This document shows, piece by piece, positions 1 through 8,799 of a stretch of DNA of 64,000 bases. The translations under genes and the position numbers were made by a program. A model generated the notes under the pieces. That model worked only from the letters and a program-made list of their open reading frames with translations. It did no database searches and was not told where the DNA came from. Source of the stretch: Pandoraea commovens (GTDB lineage: Bacteria; Pseudomonadota; Gammaproteobacteria; Burkholderiales; Burkholderiaceae); NCBI RefSeq assembly GCF_902459615.1, contig NZ_CABPSA010000002.1, forward strand, positions 744,001 to 808,000, given 5' to 3'. Position 1 is the first letter of the stretch. The number at the start of each line of letters is the position of its first letter.

Positions 1-69
1 AGGTGTGGCGCACGGCGGGAAGCTACCCGTACGCCACGACCACTGTTGTCGACCAGGCGGTATTGCACC

Positions 70-789
70 TTAAAAGTCGGGCGTTTCCACCGGACGCAGG
101 TCGAACACAAGCACTTCGGCATCCTTGCCGCCGGACAGCGTGAGTGCCGTTTCATCACGCACTCGCACACCATCCCCTTCACCCAGCGCCACACCGTTCA
201 CGCTCACACTACCGCGTGCAACGTGCACATAGGCGTAGCGGTTCGGCGCGAGTGTCAGCGTGGCCGATTCGTCACCGTCGAACAGCCCGGCATACACGCG
301 CGCATCCTGATGGATGTGCAGCGAGTTGTCGCTGCCGTCCGGCGAGATGATCTTGCGCAGCTGGCCGCGCTTTTCTTCTGCCGTAAAGCGTTGTTGCTGA
401 TACTCCGGCGCGATGCCCGTCTGGTTCGGCACGATCCAGATTTGCAGGAAGTGCACCGAATCGGTCTTCGAGTGGTTGAACTCGCTGTGCGCCACGCCAC
501 GTCCTGCGCTCATCAATTGCACGTCGCCCGGCTCGATCACGGAGCCCGTGCCCATGGTGTCCTTGTGTTCGAGCGCGCCTTCGAGCACGTACGAAAAGAT
601 CTCCATGTCGCGGTGCGGGTGCTTGCCGAAGCCCTGTGCCGGCGCCACGCGGTCGTCGTTGATCACCAGCAGGTCTGAGAAGCCGACTTGCTTCGGATCG
701 TAGTAATTAGCGAACGAGAACGTGTGGTGCGAGTTCAGCCAGCCATGGTTGGCAACGCCTCGGTCTGCAGCTTTTCTGATGTCCAGCAT
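70..789 (-). CDS. Pirin family protein (bicupin)
   Basis: This 239-residue protein matches the usual length of bacterial pirins of the YhhW type. The N-terminal cupin carries the metal-binding pattern HPHRDME at residues 57-63 and HSEFNH at 101-106, so His57, His59, His101 and Glu103 are the likely Fe/Ni ligands. Family members act as quercetin dioxygenases or redox-sensitive cofactors in the cytoplasm; the substrate here cannot be read from sequence. The ATG at 789 is preceded by GGAG with 8-nt spacing. The gene diverges from phzF across a 379-bp spacer. The remaining bases to the window edge (1-69) show no gene. Confidence 0.93.
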   Translation of the reverse strand: MLDIRKAADRGVANHGWLNSHHTFSFANYYDPKQVGFSDLLVINDDRVAPAQGFGKHPHRDMEIFSYVLEGALEHKDTMGTGSVIEPGDVQLMSAGRGVAHSEFNHSKTDSVHFLQIWIVPNQTGIAPEYQQQRFTAEEKRGQLRKIISPDGSDNSLHIHQDARVYAGLFDGDESATLTLAPNRYAYVHVARGSVSVNGVALGEGDGVRVRDETALTLSGGKDAEVLVFDLRPVETPDF

Positions 790-1168
790 GATGGGCTCCT
801 GTCACTTCTTCGTTAAGTTGGGAGGCTGTGTTGGCCTCGATGAATGACATTTTAGAGTCCCCAACGAGAACCACAATCCGTCTGATTTGAGAATTATTGT
901 CTCGTTATGGTTGTCAATAGAGGGCGACCGATCCGGCGAGTTTTCCGCCCGGACATCGGACGATTCCGAACGCAGGGGGTACAAAACACCGAAAGTGGGC
1001 GTGAGCGCCGCGCGGGACGCGCGTGCTGTGGCGCGATGTGCGAGACTACGAGCCTTCTTTCGAAAGGCCAGACGACCGGCCGTCCGGCGGCGGCCCGCGC
1101 TCACGAAGCATGGGCGACCGTGCCAATGTTCGATTCCGTCACGATCCACCTCTTACTGGAGCATCGCC
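790..1168. other. Intergenic region between divergent pirin and phzF genes
   Basis: No convincing gene is present in this 379-bp spacer. It must hold two divergent promoters. A TTGACA match for the minus strand lies at 912-917, but the best -10 (TAATTC at 891-896) is only 15 bp away, so I do not call a promoter. Open frames through this spacer on both strands have arginine-rich shadow composition. Confidence 0.5.
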
Positions 1169-2038
1169 ATGAGTCGCAGTTACGCATTCCGTATCGTCAA
1201 TGTCTTCGCCGAATCCACGTTCGGCGGTAATCCGCTGTGCGTGTTCGAAGACGCCCGGGGCATGAGCGACGACGAGATGCGATTGCTGGCGCGTCAGTTC
1301 AACCTGTCCGAGACGACGTTCATTCTTCCCTCGGAGACGGCCGACGCTCATGTGCGCATCTTTACTCCCGGCTACGAAATGCGTTTCGCGGGCCATCCGA
1401 CGCTAGGGACCGCGCACGTGCTGCGTTCGCTGCGCAGCCTGGGCGATAACGTCACGCTTCAGTTCGCCGCCGGTCTTGTGCCCGTGCAGGCGCAGGGCGA
1501 CCACTGGACGTTGACCGCACCGTCGTCGGGCGAGCCGAAGATCCAAAAGGCCACCGAAGCGGATTCGGATATCGCAGCGCTCGTGCGACTGAGCCGTGAC
1601 GATCTGGCGCAATCGCCGCAGTGGGTCGATACGGGGGCTGATCAGTTGCTGATCCCGGTGCACGATGCCGACGCGGTTGCACGTGCCCAGCCCGACAGCG
1701 CCAAGCTGGAGCGCTGGCCGCTCTCGAGCCTTGAGCGCAAGACCGGATACGTGTTCTCCATCGACGACCGCCAAGGCAACGAGTTGCAGGTCACGGCGCG
1801 TTACTTCTTCACCACGCAGGGTGGCGGTGTCAGCGAAGATCCGGGCACGGGGTCGGCATGCGCCAATCTGGGCGGCTGGCTGATCGGGCAAGGCTATCCG
1901 TTGCCTGTGCGTGCGCGCGTGTCGCAGGGCGATGCCATCGAGCGTGCGTGTCGTCTGACGCTCGAAGTCACGGCGGACCGCGAGATTCGCGTGGGCGGCA
2001 ACGTGATCGAAATCGCGCGTGGCGAGGTCACGCTGTAA
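1169..2038 (+). CDS. PhzF family isomerase/epimerase
   Basis: The product is a 289-residue PhzF-like protein, the normal length for the family of cofactor-free isomerases related to diaminopimelate epimerase. Visible family motifs are FAESTFGGNPL at residues 13-23, LSETTF with the catalytic-type Glu at about residue 47, GHPTLGTA at about 75-82, and the late EDPGTGSA motif. The family enzyme PhzF isomerises an anthranilate derivative in phenazine synthesis, but no other phenazine gene is present here, so the substrate is unknown. I chose the ATG at 1169 because it begins the conserved MSRSYAFRIV start; an upstream in-frame extension has no family similarity. The gene is followed after 15 bp by a YigZ gene and probably co-transcribed with it. 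Confidence 0.9.
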   Translation: MSRSYAFRIVNVFAESTFGGNPLCVFEDARGMSDDEMRLLARQFNLSETTFILPSETADAHVRIFTPGYEMRFAGHPTLGTAHVLRSLRSLGDNVTLQFAAGLVPVQAQGDHWTLTAPSSGEPKIQKATEADSDIAALVRLSRDDLAQSPQWVDTGADQLLIPVHDADAVARAQPDSAKLERWPLSSLERKTGYVFSIDDRQGNELQVTARYFFTTQGGGVSEDPGTGSACANLGGWLIGQGYPLPVRARVSQGDAIERACRLTLEVTADREIRVGGNVIEIARGEVTL

Positions 2039-2053
2039 GGGGAATATCGTCGT

Positions 2054-2638
2054 ATGTACGCTTTGGCAGCACCGGTCGAGACCGAGCTGGAAATTAGAAA
2101 GAGCCGGTTTATAGGCATCGTTATGCCTGTGGCATCGCGCGAAGCGGCCATGCGTGAACTGGATGCGCTGCGGGTGCGTTTTCCGAACGCCACGCATTAC
2201 TGCTGGGTGCTGTTGTGCGAGGGAGCGTCGGGATTCGATGACGACGGCGAGCCGGGAGGCACCGCCGCCAAGCCGATGTACAACGTCCTCATGCACAAGG
2301 GATTGGCGAACGTGTTCGCGGTCGTGGTGCGCTACTACGGCGGGATCAAGCTGGGCGCGGGTGGGCTCACGCGCGCGTACGGACAAGCGGTGAGCGAAGC
2401 GCTGAAGCTCGCAACGCTCACCGCCGTAGAGCCGACGATCGAACCTCGTTACCGCTGTTCGTTTGCCCATGAGGCGATGTTGCGCCGGTTGGCGGAACGT
2501 CACGCTGCCGAGGTGCTCGACGCCGCTTACGACGACGCCGTCACCTTGCGCCTGCGGCTCAAAGTGCGCGACGTCGAAGCGTTCGAGGCCGACGCCACCG
2601 AAGCGCTCAGCGGCGGCCTTGTGCGAAGCGACGACTAA
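2054..2638 (+). CDS. yigZ: YigZ/IMPACT family protein
   Basis: This 194-residue protein has the YigZ/IMPACT N-terminal domain signature: KSRFIG near residue 16, the ATHYCWV segment, DDGEPGGTA at about 63-71 and VRYYGGIKLGAGGLTRAYG at about 97-115. A smaller C-terminal ferredoxin-like domain follows. Members are implicated in translation-related regulation; the bacterial biochemical role is not established. It begins 15 bp after the PhzF stop, suggesting a two-gene operon. It converges with the cupredoxin gene, leaving a 52-bp gap in which no clear terminator is visible. Confidence 0.92.
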   Translation: MYALAAPVETELEIRKSRFIGIVMPVASREAAMRELDALRVRFPNATHYCWVLLCEGASGFDDDGEPGGTAAKPMYNVLMHKGLANVFAVVVRYYGGIKLGAGGLTRAYGQAVSEALKLATLTAVEPTIEPRYRCSFAHEAMLRRLAERHAAEVLDAAYDDAVTLRLRLKVRDVEAFEADATEALSGGLVRSDD

Positions 2639-2690
2639 CGAGACACCTCGTCATCGCCCATCGTCGCTTGCCGTCGCTTCTCATCGGGCA

Positions 2691-3209
2691 CTAGCGCACG
2701 TTCACAACCCCTCGCATGCCTGCTTCGAAGTGCCCCGGCTCGAGGCACGCGAAATCTACCGTTCCGGCTTGCGTGAAGTGCCACACCAGCGTCTTGCGCT
2801 GACCGGGCTCGACCGTCACTGCATTCGCCTCGGCGTGGGTCATGCCCGGCATCTGCTGCATCATCTTTGCGTGCTCAGCGAGCGACGCCGCCGTGCCCAG
2901 CGTCAGTTCGTGACGGATCTTGCCGTTGTTCGTGACGACGAAGCGCACCGTGTCGCCACGCTTCACGGTCAGCGTGGCCGGTGAGAAGCGCATGGTGTCG
3001 CGCATGTCGACGTCGACCGTGCGCGTGGCTTGCGCATCGTTGCCAGGCTCGCCGATCGCAGCCGCCTCGCTGCTGTGGCCGTGCTGCATATGCATGGCGT
3101 GCGGGTCGTCGGCCATCGCGGGCAGACTGAGCACAAGCGTGGCGGCGCCAAGGACGAGAGGGGCGGCGACCGAGCGGGTGAACATCGATGTGAAGTGCGG
3201 ACGAATCAT
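2691..3209 (-). CDS. Exported cupredoxin-like copper protein
   Basis: This is a 172-residue periplasmic protein. A signal peptide (about residues 1-33, ending LSLPAMADD) is followed by a Met/His-rich stretch (HAMHMQHGH) and a plastocyanin/azurin-like domain. Candidate type-1 copper ligands are the His in IRHELTLG and the Cys, His and Met in the C-terminal ACLEPGHFEAGM segment. It probably carries or buffers copper in the periplasm. The ATG at 3209 overlaps the multicopper oxidase stop in an ATGA arrangement (3206-3209), which fixes the start and implies translational coupling. It is the last gene of the four-gene copper operon. Confidence 0.9.
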   Translation of the reverse strand: MIRPHFTSMFTRSVAAPLVLGAATLVLSLPAMADDPHAMHMQHGHSSEAAAIGEPGNDAQATRTVDVDMRDTMRFSPATLTVKRGDTVRFVVTNNGKIRHELTLGTAASLAEHAKMMQQMPGMTHAEANAVTVEPGQRKTLVWHFTQAGTVDFACLEPGHFEAGMRGVVNVR

Positions 3210-4552
3210 GATTTGACTCCGGTTTTGCCTGCGCTTGCGGGCGGGCGATGGGTAGAGGGTAACGCTGAAGTGCTGCCTTGCCACGGACTTGCGACGGTAC
3301 CGCGCGGCGCGCGATACCAGCCTGGATCGCGATAGCTGTCGCACGGCAGGTCTTGCCGCACTTTGAGCGTGGTGAACATGCCGCCCATTTCGATGGGGCC
3401 GTAAGGGCCGGTGCCCGTCATCATCGGTAGCGTGTTTTCGGGAATCGGCATTTCCATACCGTTCATCGATGCGCCGGTTTCGCCCATCGCCATGTAGTCG
3501 GGAATGATGCGGGTGATCTTTTTGGCGATCTCACGCTGATTCACGCCGAGCATGGTCGGCACGTCGTGACCCATCGGGTTCATCGTGTGGTGCGACTTGT
3601 GACAGTGGAAGGCCCAGTCGCCGGGTTCGGTGGCGTCGAACTCGATGGCGCGCATCTGGCCGACGGCCACGTCGGTGGTGACTTCCGGCCATTGCGCAGT
3701 GGGGGGCACCCAGCCGCCGTCGGTGCCTGTGACCTTGAACTCGTGTCCGTGCAGATGAATCGGGTGATTCGTCATCGTGAGGTTGCCGATGCGAATACGC
3801 ACCCGATCGCCCTGACGCGCCACCAGCGGATCGATGCCCGGAAACGCACGGCTGTTCCACGTCCAGAGATTGAAGTCCGTCATCTCGTTCACGCGCGGCG
3901 TGCGCGTGCCCGGGTCGATGGCGTAGGCGTTGATGAGGAACACGTAGTCGCGATCCACTGGCATGAACGACGGGTCTTTCGGATGCGTGACCCAGAAGCC
4001 CATGAGGCCCATGGCCATCTGCATCATTTCGTCGGCGTGCGGGTGGTACATGAACGTGCCGGGACGCTTCGCTTCGAACTCGTAGACGTACGTCTGGCCC
4101 GGCGCGATGGCGCGCTGATTGAGGCCCGCTACGCCATCCATGCCGTTGGGCAGACGCTGGCCGTGCCAGTGCACGCTCGTGGCCTCCGGCAGCCTGTTCG
4201 TCACGTAAAGGCGAACGCGGTCACCTTCGACGACCTCGATGGTCGGCCCCGGACTCTGGCCGTTGTAACCCCACAGGTTGGCCTGCATGCCGGGGGCGAT
4301 TTCACGCACCACGGGTTCGGCGACCAGGTGGAATTCCTTGACGCCGTTGCGCATGCGCCAGGGGAGCGTCCAGCCGTTGAGCGTGACGACGGGGCGGTAG
4401 GGGCGTCCGTTGGGCGGAGCGAGCGGTTTGGCGGTGCTGGCGTCGCTGCGGGTGGCGGCGTCCGGCAGCGCTGCGAGGCTGGTGCGTTCGACGGCCGCCG
4501 CGCCCACGACGGCGAGGCTGGCGTCACGCAGGAATCGTCGGCGCGAAGTCAT
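3206..4552 (-). CDS. Tat-exported multicopper oxidase (copper resistance)
   Basis: This 448-residue protein begins with a twin-arginine signal (SRRRFLRD, residues 3-10) and is therefore exported folded. Copper-site motifs are all visible: HWHGQ, HPHADEM, HPIHLHGHEF and the terminal HCHKSHHTMNPMGH, which supplies type-1 and type-2/3 copper ligands. The family oxidises Cu(I) or organic substrates using oxygen. It is shorter than the roughly 600-residue CopA of Pseudomonas and lacks long Met-rich repeats. The start at 4552 overlaps the TolC-type stop by ATGA. A longer in-frame extension upstream is arginine-rich shadow sequence inside the TolC gene and was excluded. Confidence 0.93.
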   Translation of the reverse strand: MTSRRRFLRDASLAVVGAAAVERTSLAALPDAATRSDASTAKPLAPPNGRPYRPVVTLNGWTLPWRMRNGVKEFHLVAEPVVREIAPGMQANLWGYNGQSPGPTIEVVEGDRVRLYVTNRLPEATSVHWHGQRLPNGMDGVAGLNQRAIAPGQTYVYEFEAKRPGTFMYHPHADEMMQMAMGLMGFWVTHPKDPSFMPVDRDYVFLINAYAIDPGTRTPRVNEMTDFNLWTWNSRAFPGIDPLVARQGDRVRIRIGNLTMTNHPIHLHGHEFKVTGTDGGWVPPTAQWPEVTTDVAVGQMRAIEFDATEPGDWAFHCHKSHHTMNPMGHDVPTMLGVNQREIAKKITRIIPDYMAMGETGASMNGMEMPIPENTLPMMTGTGPYGPIEMGGMFTTLKVRQDLPCDSYRDPGWYRAPRGTVASPWQGSTSALPSTHRPPASAGKTGVKS

Positions 4553-6165
4553 GCGCCACCTCCGTGTTGGTGAGACGGGTGAGATGAAGCAGGCTGCGCG
4601 GGGGCAGGCGGTGTGGTGGGCGTTGATGGCACGGCTGACGAGGGCGATGCGATCGGTGCGACCGGTGCGACCGGTGCGGCAGCTTCCGCTGACGAGCGCG
4701 ATGGCGACGATTCGGGCATGCCGCCGCCGAGACTCTCGCGAAACGCTGCATCGGCCAGCCAGTAATCGGACGTTGCGTCGATGTAGCCAAGGACGGTATC
4801 GCGTTGCTCGCGTGCGTCCGTCAGCAAGTCGAAGACGCTGGCGAGCATGCCGTTGTAGCGCAGCAGCCATTCGTCGGACACGCGCTGACGCATCGGCAAA
4901 ATGGTCGTGCGGTAATGCTCGGCGATGTCCCACGCAGCGAGCGTCTGCGCGCGACGTGTGCGAACTTCCGCGCGCGCGGCAACGGCCGTGTCGGCCAGAT
5001 GGTCGACGCTTTGGCGATACCGCGCTTCGGCCCCGGCAATGCGTGTCGAACCCCAGTCGAATAGCGGCACTTCCAGCGAGATCTCGTAGCCGCGCTCGCT
5101 GGGTGAACCGGTGGCGCTGTTGTTGCGATACGCCGTGTCCAGCACGTTGACGAAGCGCGTGACGCGGGTCAGGCCGAGATCGCTCGCAGTGGCATCGAGC
5201 GCAGCGCGTGCGGCGCGCACGTCGGCACGTTCGCGGATCGCCTGCGCTTCGGCGTCGGGCCATGCAGGGCGGTTCGCGGGCAAGGTGGGCAGACGTTGCG
5301 GCAACGTGAAGCTCAGTTGCTGGCCCCAGAGGCCCATTTGCCGCGCGAGCTGTTCGCGTGCCGTGTTCGCCTGTTCGCGGGCGCGTGCGAGACGCGCGGC
5401 TGTATCGGCATAGACGAGGTTCTCCTGCGTGCGCCGCATGGCGCTGAAGTTACCCGCACGCGCCATGCCGTCGGCGAGTTCGCTGGCAGCCTGTGTGGCG
5501 AGGCTCGTCTGCTCAAGGATCTGCACGCGTTCCTGTGCGGCAACGGCGTCGATCCATGCGCGGCGTGTGAGCGTCGCCTGCTCGACGATGGCTTGCGTCA
5601 CCTGCGCCTGCACCTGCGCGAACCGACGCGCTTCGACGCGCGAAGCGAGCGGCATCGTGAGGACACGGACGAAGTCGATGCCCCACGTGCGCTCGATGCT
5701 GACGTCTCCACCGCCCTGCACGCGCTGAAACGAGAAGCGGGGATTGGGCAGACGTCCCGCCTGAACGAGTGAGGCTTCGGCAATGCCGAGTTCGGCGTAT
5801 GTGGCTTGCAGGCCGCGATGGTTCAGTAGCGTGAGCTGGACGGCGGTGTCGATGTCGAGCGGGCGCGCCAGCAAGTCGTCGCGTCGTTTGGCGAGCGCTT
5901 GTGCAGTGGCGTCGTCGCGCGCCCAGACGGCCGATTTGCCGAGGCGCTGTTGCGTGGCGTCGGCGACCGGTGTGAAACCGCCGTCGTCGCTGAATGTTGC
6001 GCAACCGGACAGCACCAGTGTGGCAATCGCGACGACGACCAGCGGCGTCCGACGGGGCCGATGTGCCGTTCGTGCGACGCGATGATGCGGCCGGGATGCT
6101 GTGGCGTCGCGCGTAAGAGACGTGGAAGCCGTCGCTGTCATGAGCGACAAATGAGCGCTTGTCAT
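4549..6165 (-). CDS. TolC-family outer-membrane lipoprotein of the copper cluster
   Basis: This 538-residue protein has a hydrophobic stretch ending in the lipobox LSGC, followed by two repeats typical of TolC/CusC-like outer-membrane factors (TWGIDFVRVL and EISLEVPLFDW). Such proteins form the exit duct of RND or other efflux systems, yet no inner-membrane pump or adaptor is visible in the window. The C-terminus is an unusual Ser/Pro/Ala tail containing a short APVAPVAPIA repeat and ending HPSHQHGGG, which could bind metal. The ATG at 6165 overlaps the preceding stop by 4 bp; an internal ATG at 6141 is possible. Confidence 0.88.
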   Translation of the reverse strand: MTSAHLSLMTATASTSLTRDATASRPHHRVARTAHRPRRTPLVVVAIATLVLSGCATFSDDGGFTPVADATQQRLGKSAVWARDDATAQALAKRRDDLLARPLDIDTAVQLTLLNHRGLQATYAELGIAEASLVQAGRLPNPRFSFQRVQGGGDVSIERTWGIDFVRVLTMPLASRVEARRFAQVQAQVTQAIVEQATLTRRAWIDAVAAQERVQILEQTSLATQAASELADGMARAGNFSAMRRTQENLVYADTAARLARAREQANTAREQLARQMGLWGQQLSFTLPQRLPTLPANRPAWPDAEAQAIRERADVRAARAALDATASDLGLTRVTRFVNVLDTAYRNNSATGSPSERGYEISLEVPLFDWGSTRIAGAEARYRQSVDHLADTAVAARAEVRTRRAQTLAAWDIAEHYRTTILPMRQRVSDEWLLRYNGMLASVFDLLTDAREQRDTVLGYIDATSDYWLADAAFRESLGGGMPESSPSRSSAEAAAPVAPVAPIASPSSAVPSTPTTPPAPAQPASSHPSHQHGGGA

Positions 6166-6722
6166 TGCAGCCCTCCCTGTCCGCCGTGACCGCCATGGCG
6201 GCCATGATCGGCGTGCGGATCGACGGGCACGCCGGGAGGCGACGTCATGGGCATGGTGTGCCCCATGCCTTCGTGGCCCGACGGTGTTGGCGTAGCGGTG
6301 GGAGCGGACGTCATGGGCATCGTATGTCCCATGTTTTCGTGGCCCGGTGCCACGGGGGCGGACGAAGGAGCCATCGGCATGGCATGCCCCATCGCTTCGT
6401 GGCCTGTCGTGGCGGGTGGACTCATGGCATGCCCGCTATGGCTCGCCATGTCATGACCCGAACCGGACATCCCGGGCATGCCCGACACGCTGGCGTTCAC
6501 CATGCGCCAGTCGCTTGTCGCGACGGATAGCGCGGGCCGGGCGAAGTCGCTCAGCACGGCGGCGGGTAATGGTCCGGCAGGGGCGTCGGCAGACGCGGGA
6601 TCGTCGGAGACGACCATTGTTGTCGCCGGTTCAGCGGCGACGGCGGGTAGCGAACTCACGCCCCACAGCGATAGCGCGACGGGTACACACAAGGTGTGCC
6701 GTCGAATGGAAAGAAACATCAT
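6162..6722 (-). CDS. Periplasmic His/Met-rich putative copper-binding protein
   Basis: This 186-residue protein starts with a signal peptide (MMFLSIRRHTL to about residue 31) and ends in a tail of roughly 100 residues built from repeated GHE-x-MGHTMPM-like units rich in His and Met. Such sequence is typical of periplasmic Cu(I)/Cu(II) chelators. No enzymatic domain is visible. I chose the ATG at 6722 because it begins a normal signal peptide. The gene is first in the ATGA-coupled series leading to the TolC-type, oxidase and cupredoxin genes, so it probably buffers copper for them. Repetitive sequence means its length may vary among strains. Confidence 0.82.
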   Translation of the reverse strand: MMFLSIRRHTLCVPVALSLWGVSSLPAVAAEPATTMVVSDDPASADAPAGPLPAAVLSDFARPALSVATSDWRMVNASVSGMPGMSGSGHDMASHSGHAMSPPATTGHEAMGHAMPMAPSSAPVAPGHENMGHTMPMTSAPTATPTPSGHEGMGHTMPMTSPPGVPVDPHADHGRHGGHGGQGGLQ

Positions 6723-7046
6723 CGAAAGACTCGTCGATCTGGCGATGCCGGGCGTGGAGACACGCGCCTCGGAAGGCAGCGCGTACGGCACGGCACCGCA
6801 TGTTCATCGGGCAGACGGACTTACGACGCGCGTGACGAATGTGACGCAAGCGGCAGTCGCCTCAATAGCAGCGACCGCAACGGACACATCGACGGCAACT
6901 GGCAGATCAGGCGTAGTCATGCCAGTCACGAGGCGGTTTGTAAATCAGTCTGACGGAGAGCGGAGACGGCGGCATCCGACGGGAGCGCACGGGCGTCAGA
7001 GGGCGTCAGATAACGCTGCCGCGACGCGTGTCGCAATGCGAAGCCG
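6723..7046. other. Intergenic region upstream of copper operon
   Basis: No gene is supported in this 324-bp stretch. It must contain the promoter of the four-gene copper operon, which reads leftward, but I could not find a convincing CueR- or CopR-type operator by eye. Confidence 0.4.
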
Positions 7047-7520
7047 TCAGATGGCGAGGGCTTTCGGAGGACGTTCGAGGACGGCGACGATGGCGCTGGC
7101 GGCCGACGTGCGAAGGAACGGAATGGCGGCGGACGGCTGTGCGTCCGGTAGGCGCAGCACGACGCTTTGCGGCAGGGCGGTGCAGACGACGCACGCCGCG
7201 CAGGCCGAGCAACTGGCGTGTTGACTGTGCGATTTCTGCGAGGTCTGTGATGACGCATGCGTCGCGTCACCCGTGTCGCTGGTCGCGCCTGTCGCCGCGC
7301 TTTCGTCGCTGTGATGATGCATGCCGGACATGTCGTCACCGGACATCATGGCGTGATGCATCGCCATGATTGCCATGGCGTCGACCGTCGCAACGGCCGG
7401 GCTCTGCATCGAAGCCGCGGGCGATCCCGGTGCACAATGCGTACGCAGTGCGGCCATAGCCTGTAGCGGCATGGTCACGCACAACAGCAACAGCACGAGG
7501 AGTTTGCGCCAGCGATTCAT
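7047..7520 (-). CDS. Exported His/Cys-rich metal-associated protein (CzcI/DUF2946-like)
   Basis: This 157-residue protein begins at the ATG at 7520 (MNRWRKLL), which starts a typical signal peptide. The mature part contains a His/Met-rich loop (AMHHAMMSGDDMSGMHHHSD, about residues 52-71), a second His/Ser-rich stretch, and a Cys cluster CSACAACVVC at about 105-114. The layout of leader, His-rich segment, Cys cluster and C-terminal hydrophobic region resembles small proteins that precede metal-resistance operons (CzcI or DUF2946 types). It probably senses or sequesters metal in the periplasm. A function cannot be proven from sequence. Confidence 0.72.
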   Translation of the reverse strand: MNRWRKLLVLLLLCVTMPLQAMAALRTHCAPGSPAASMQSPAVATVDAMAIMAMHHAMMSGDDMSGMHHHSDESAATGATSDTGDATHASSQTSQKSHSQHASCSACAACVVCTALPQSVVLRLPDAQPSAAIPFLRTSAASAIVAVLERPPKALAI

Positions 7521-7650
7521 GCTGCGAAGTCTAGCATCGCCCGCGCGTCGCTCGCAAATCGACGTGTGGCGCACCATCGTGCACATCGACGTCCGCCGAC
7601 TGCCACGCAGGCTTCCACCAACGTCGACGCCACCTGCTACGCCGTCCATC

Positions 7651-8055
7651 TCAATGCTCGAATAGATGGAACGTCTCGAAGTGCGTGCGCCGTCTCGAGA
7701 GCGCGACGAGGTTGACGACGCATACCAGCGCGACGAGCACGAACAACGGTGCGGAGACCTCGATGGTGTCGCGCGCGAGCAGCGAGACGAGCGTGAGCGC
7801 GACCATAAGCGTCAGCAGCACACGATGGAGCCACGCCGCGAGTTTCAAGTGCCGCTCGGACTGTGCGACGAGCACGACCAGCGAGACGTAAAACGGGGCC
7901 GCAATGACGGCGAGCACGCAGAGGGCGAGCAGCACGCCCAGCACGCTGGTCAGCAGTTCGTGCCCGTCGGCGGCGCTCGATTGCACGCCCACAACGGTTG
8001 CCGCCGCCAGGTAGAGCAGCATCAGTCCATCCAGAACGATCGCGAGTCGGTTCAT
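7651..8055 (-). CDS. Small integral membrane protein, function unknown
   Basis: This 134-residue protein consists almost entirely of four hydrophobic segments, at about residues 5-25, 35-63, 75-95 and 100-118. It ends in a short His-containing cytoplasmic-type tail (RRRTHFETFHLFEH). I do not recognise a family. It lies 130 bp upstream of the CzcI-like gene on the same strand and may belong to the metal cluster. Confidence 0.65.
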   Translation of the reverse strand: MNRLAIVLDGLMLLYLAAATVVGVQSSAADGHELLTSVLGVLLALCVLAVIAAPFYVSLVVLVAQSERHLKLAAWLHRVLLTLMVALTLVSLLARDTIEVSAPLFVLVALVCVVNLVALSRRRTHFETFHLFEH

Positions 8056-8251
8056 GACATCTCTCCGGCGTAAAGAGTGCGGAGGTACAGAGGTGCGCAG
8101 GCTTAGCGCCCCGCGCAGTCAAATCGTCTGAGTCATATAAGAAAGCGGGCCGAGATCCCGCCGGTGTCATGAATCGGTCACCGGCGGCAGGCCAGACTAG
8201 CCGCGAGTCACGATATTCCTGTGACAGCGGCCGACGACGCGAGTGCCGTCG

Positions 8252-8653
8252 TCAGCGTGGCGGCGCAGGCGTGGCGGAGGGGCGAGGTCGACCGTCCGTT
8301 TGCAGCGCCTCGGGGAGCATCAGACCCAGCCAGATGGCCGCAGCGTCGACTTCGGCCGGATCCGACGCCACCTGAACGCGGTAGATCGCGACGTTGCCGC
8401 AATCGTCCCCGCAAAACAGATCGCGCTCCAGATCGGCGATGACGTCGAGCCGCTGCTGAACGCGGTAAAAGCCGAGCGGCGTGAGATCCTGCACCAGCGC
8501 AGCAAGCGTTTCGGGATAGAGAAACAGGCGCGACGGCCAATGGCCGTGACGATGGCGAAATTTACCGAGCGCACCCAGCACGTGCGCGAGCGTGCCACCG
8601 TGACCGCGAACGAAGTCGATCAGGTGCGGCGTGCCGTAACCATTGGTGTACAC
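8252..8653 (-). CDS. Hypothetical protein with GTG start
   Basis: This 133-residue product is not recognised. Its composition is normal for a globular soluble protein, with segments such as TPHLIDFVRGHGG, VIADLERDLFCGDDCG and a C-terminal Pro/Arg tail. I chose the GTG at 8653 because GGAG stands 5 nt upstream and no ATG occurs nearby; longer readings run through the hairpin-rich non-coding stretch. A Cys pair in FCGDDCG could bind metal or form a disulfide. No neighbour suggests a function. Confidence 0.55.
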   Translation of the reverse strand: MYTNGYGTPHLIDFVRGHGGTLAHVLGALGKFRHRHGHWPSRLFLYPETLAALVQDLTPLGFYRVQQRLDVIADLERDLFCGDDCGNVAIYRVQVASDPAEVDAAAIWLGLMLPEALQTDGRPRPSATPAPPR

Positions 8654-8799
8654 AAACGCTCCGTTGACTTCCCGAAGGTGAGTGCCCGGTAAATATTGGT
8701 CTTGTGATTCGATAGTTGCAGACCGGCACGCGCGGCGAAATCCGCACTTTCGCTTAATCCTTCGGCATGAGGGTCGGCGCAGAGGCGTCAGCACAAATG

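Noticed and set aside
46-678. Long plus-strand open frame opposite the pirin gene
   Set aside because: It mirrors the pirin codons, is rich in Arg/His/Val as typical for antisense frames in high-GC DNA, and shows no motif or start signal.
4553-5263. N-terminal extension of the multicopper oxidase
   Set aside because: The extra 237 residues are antisense-like Arg-rich sequence inside the TolC-type gene; the Tat signal starts at 4552.
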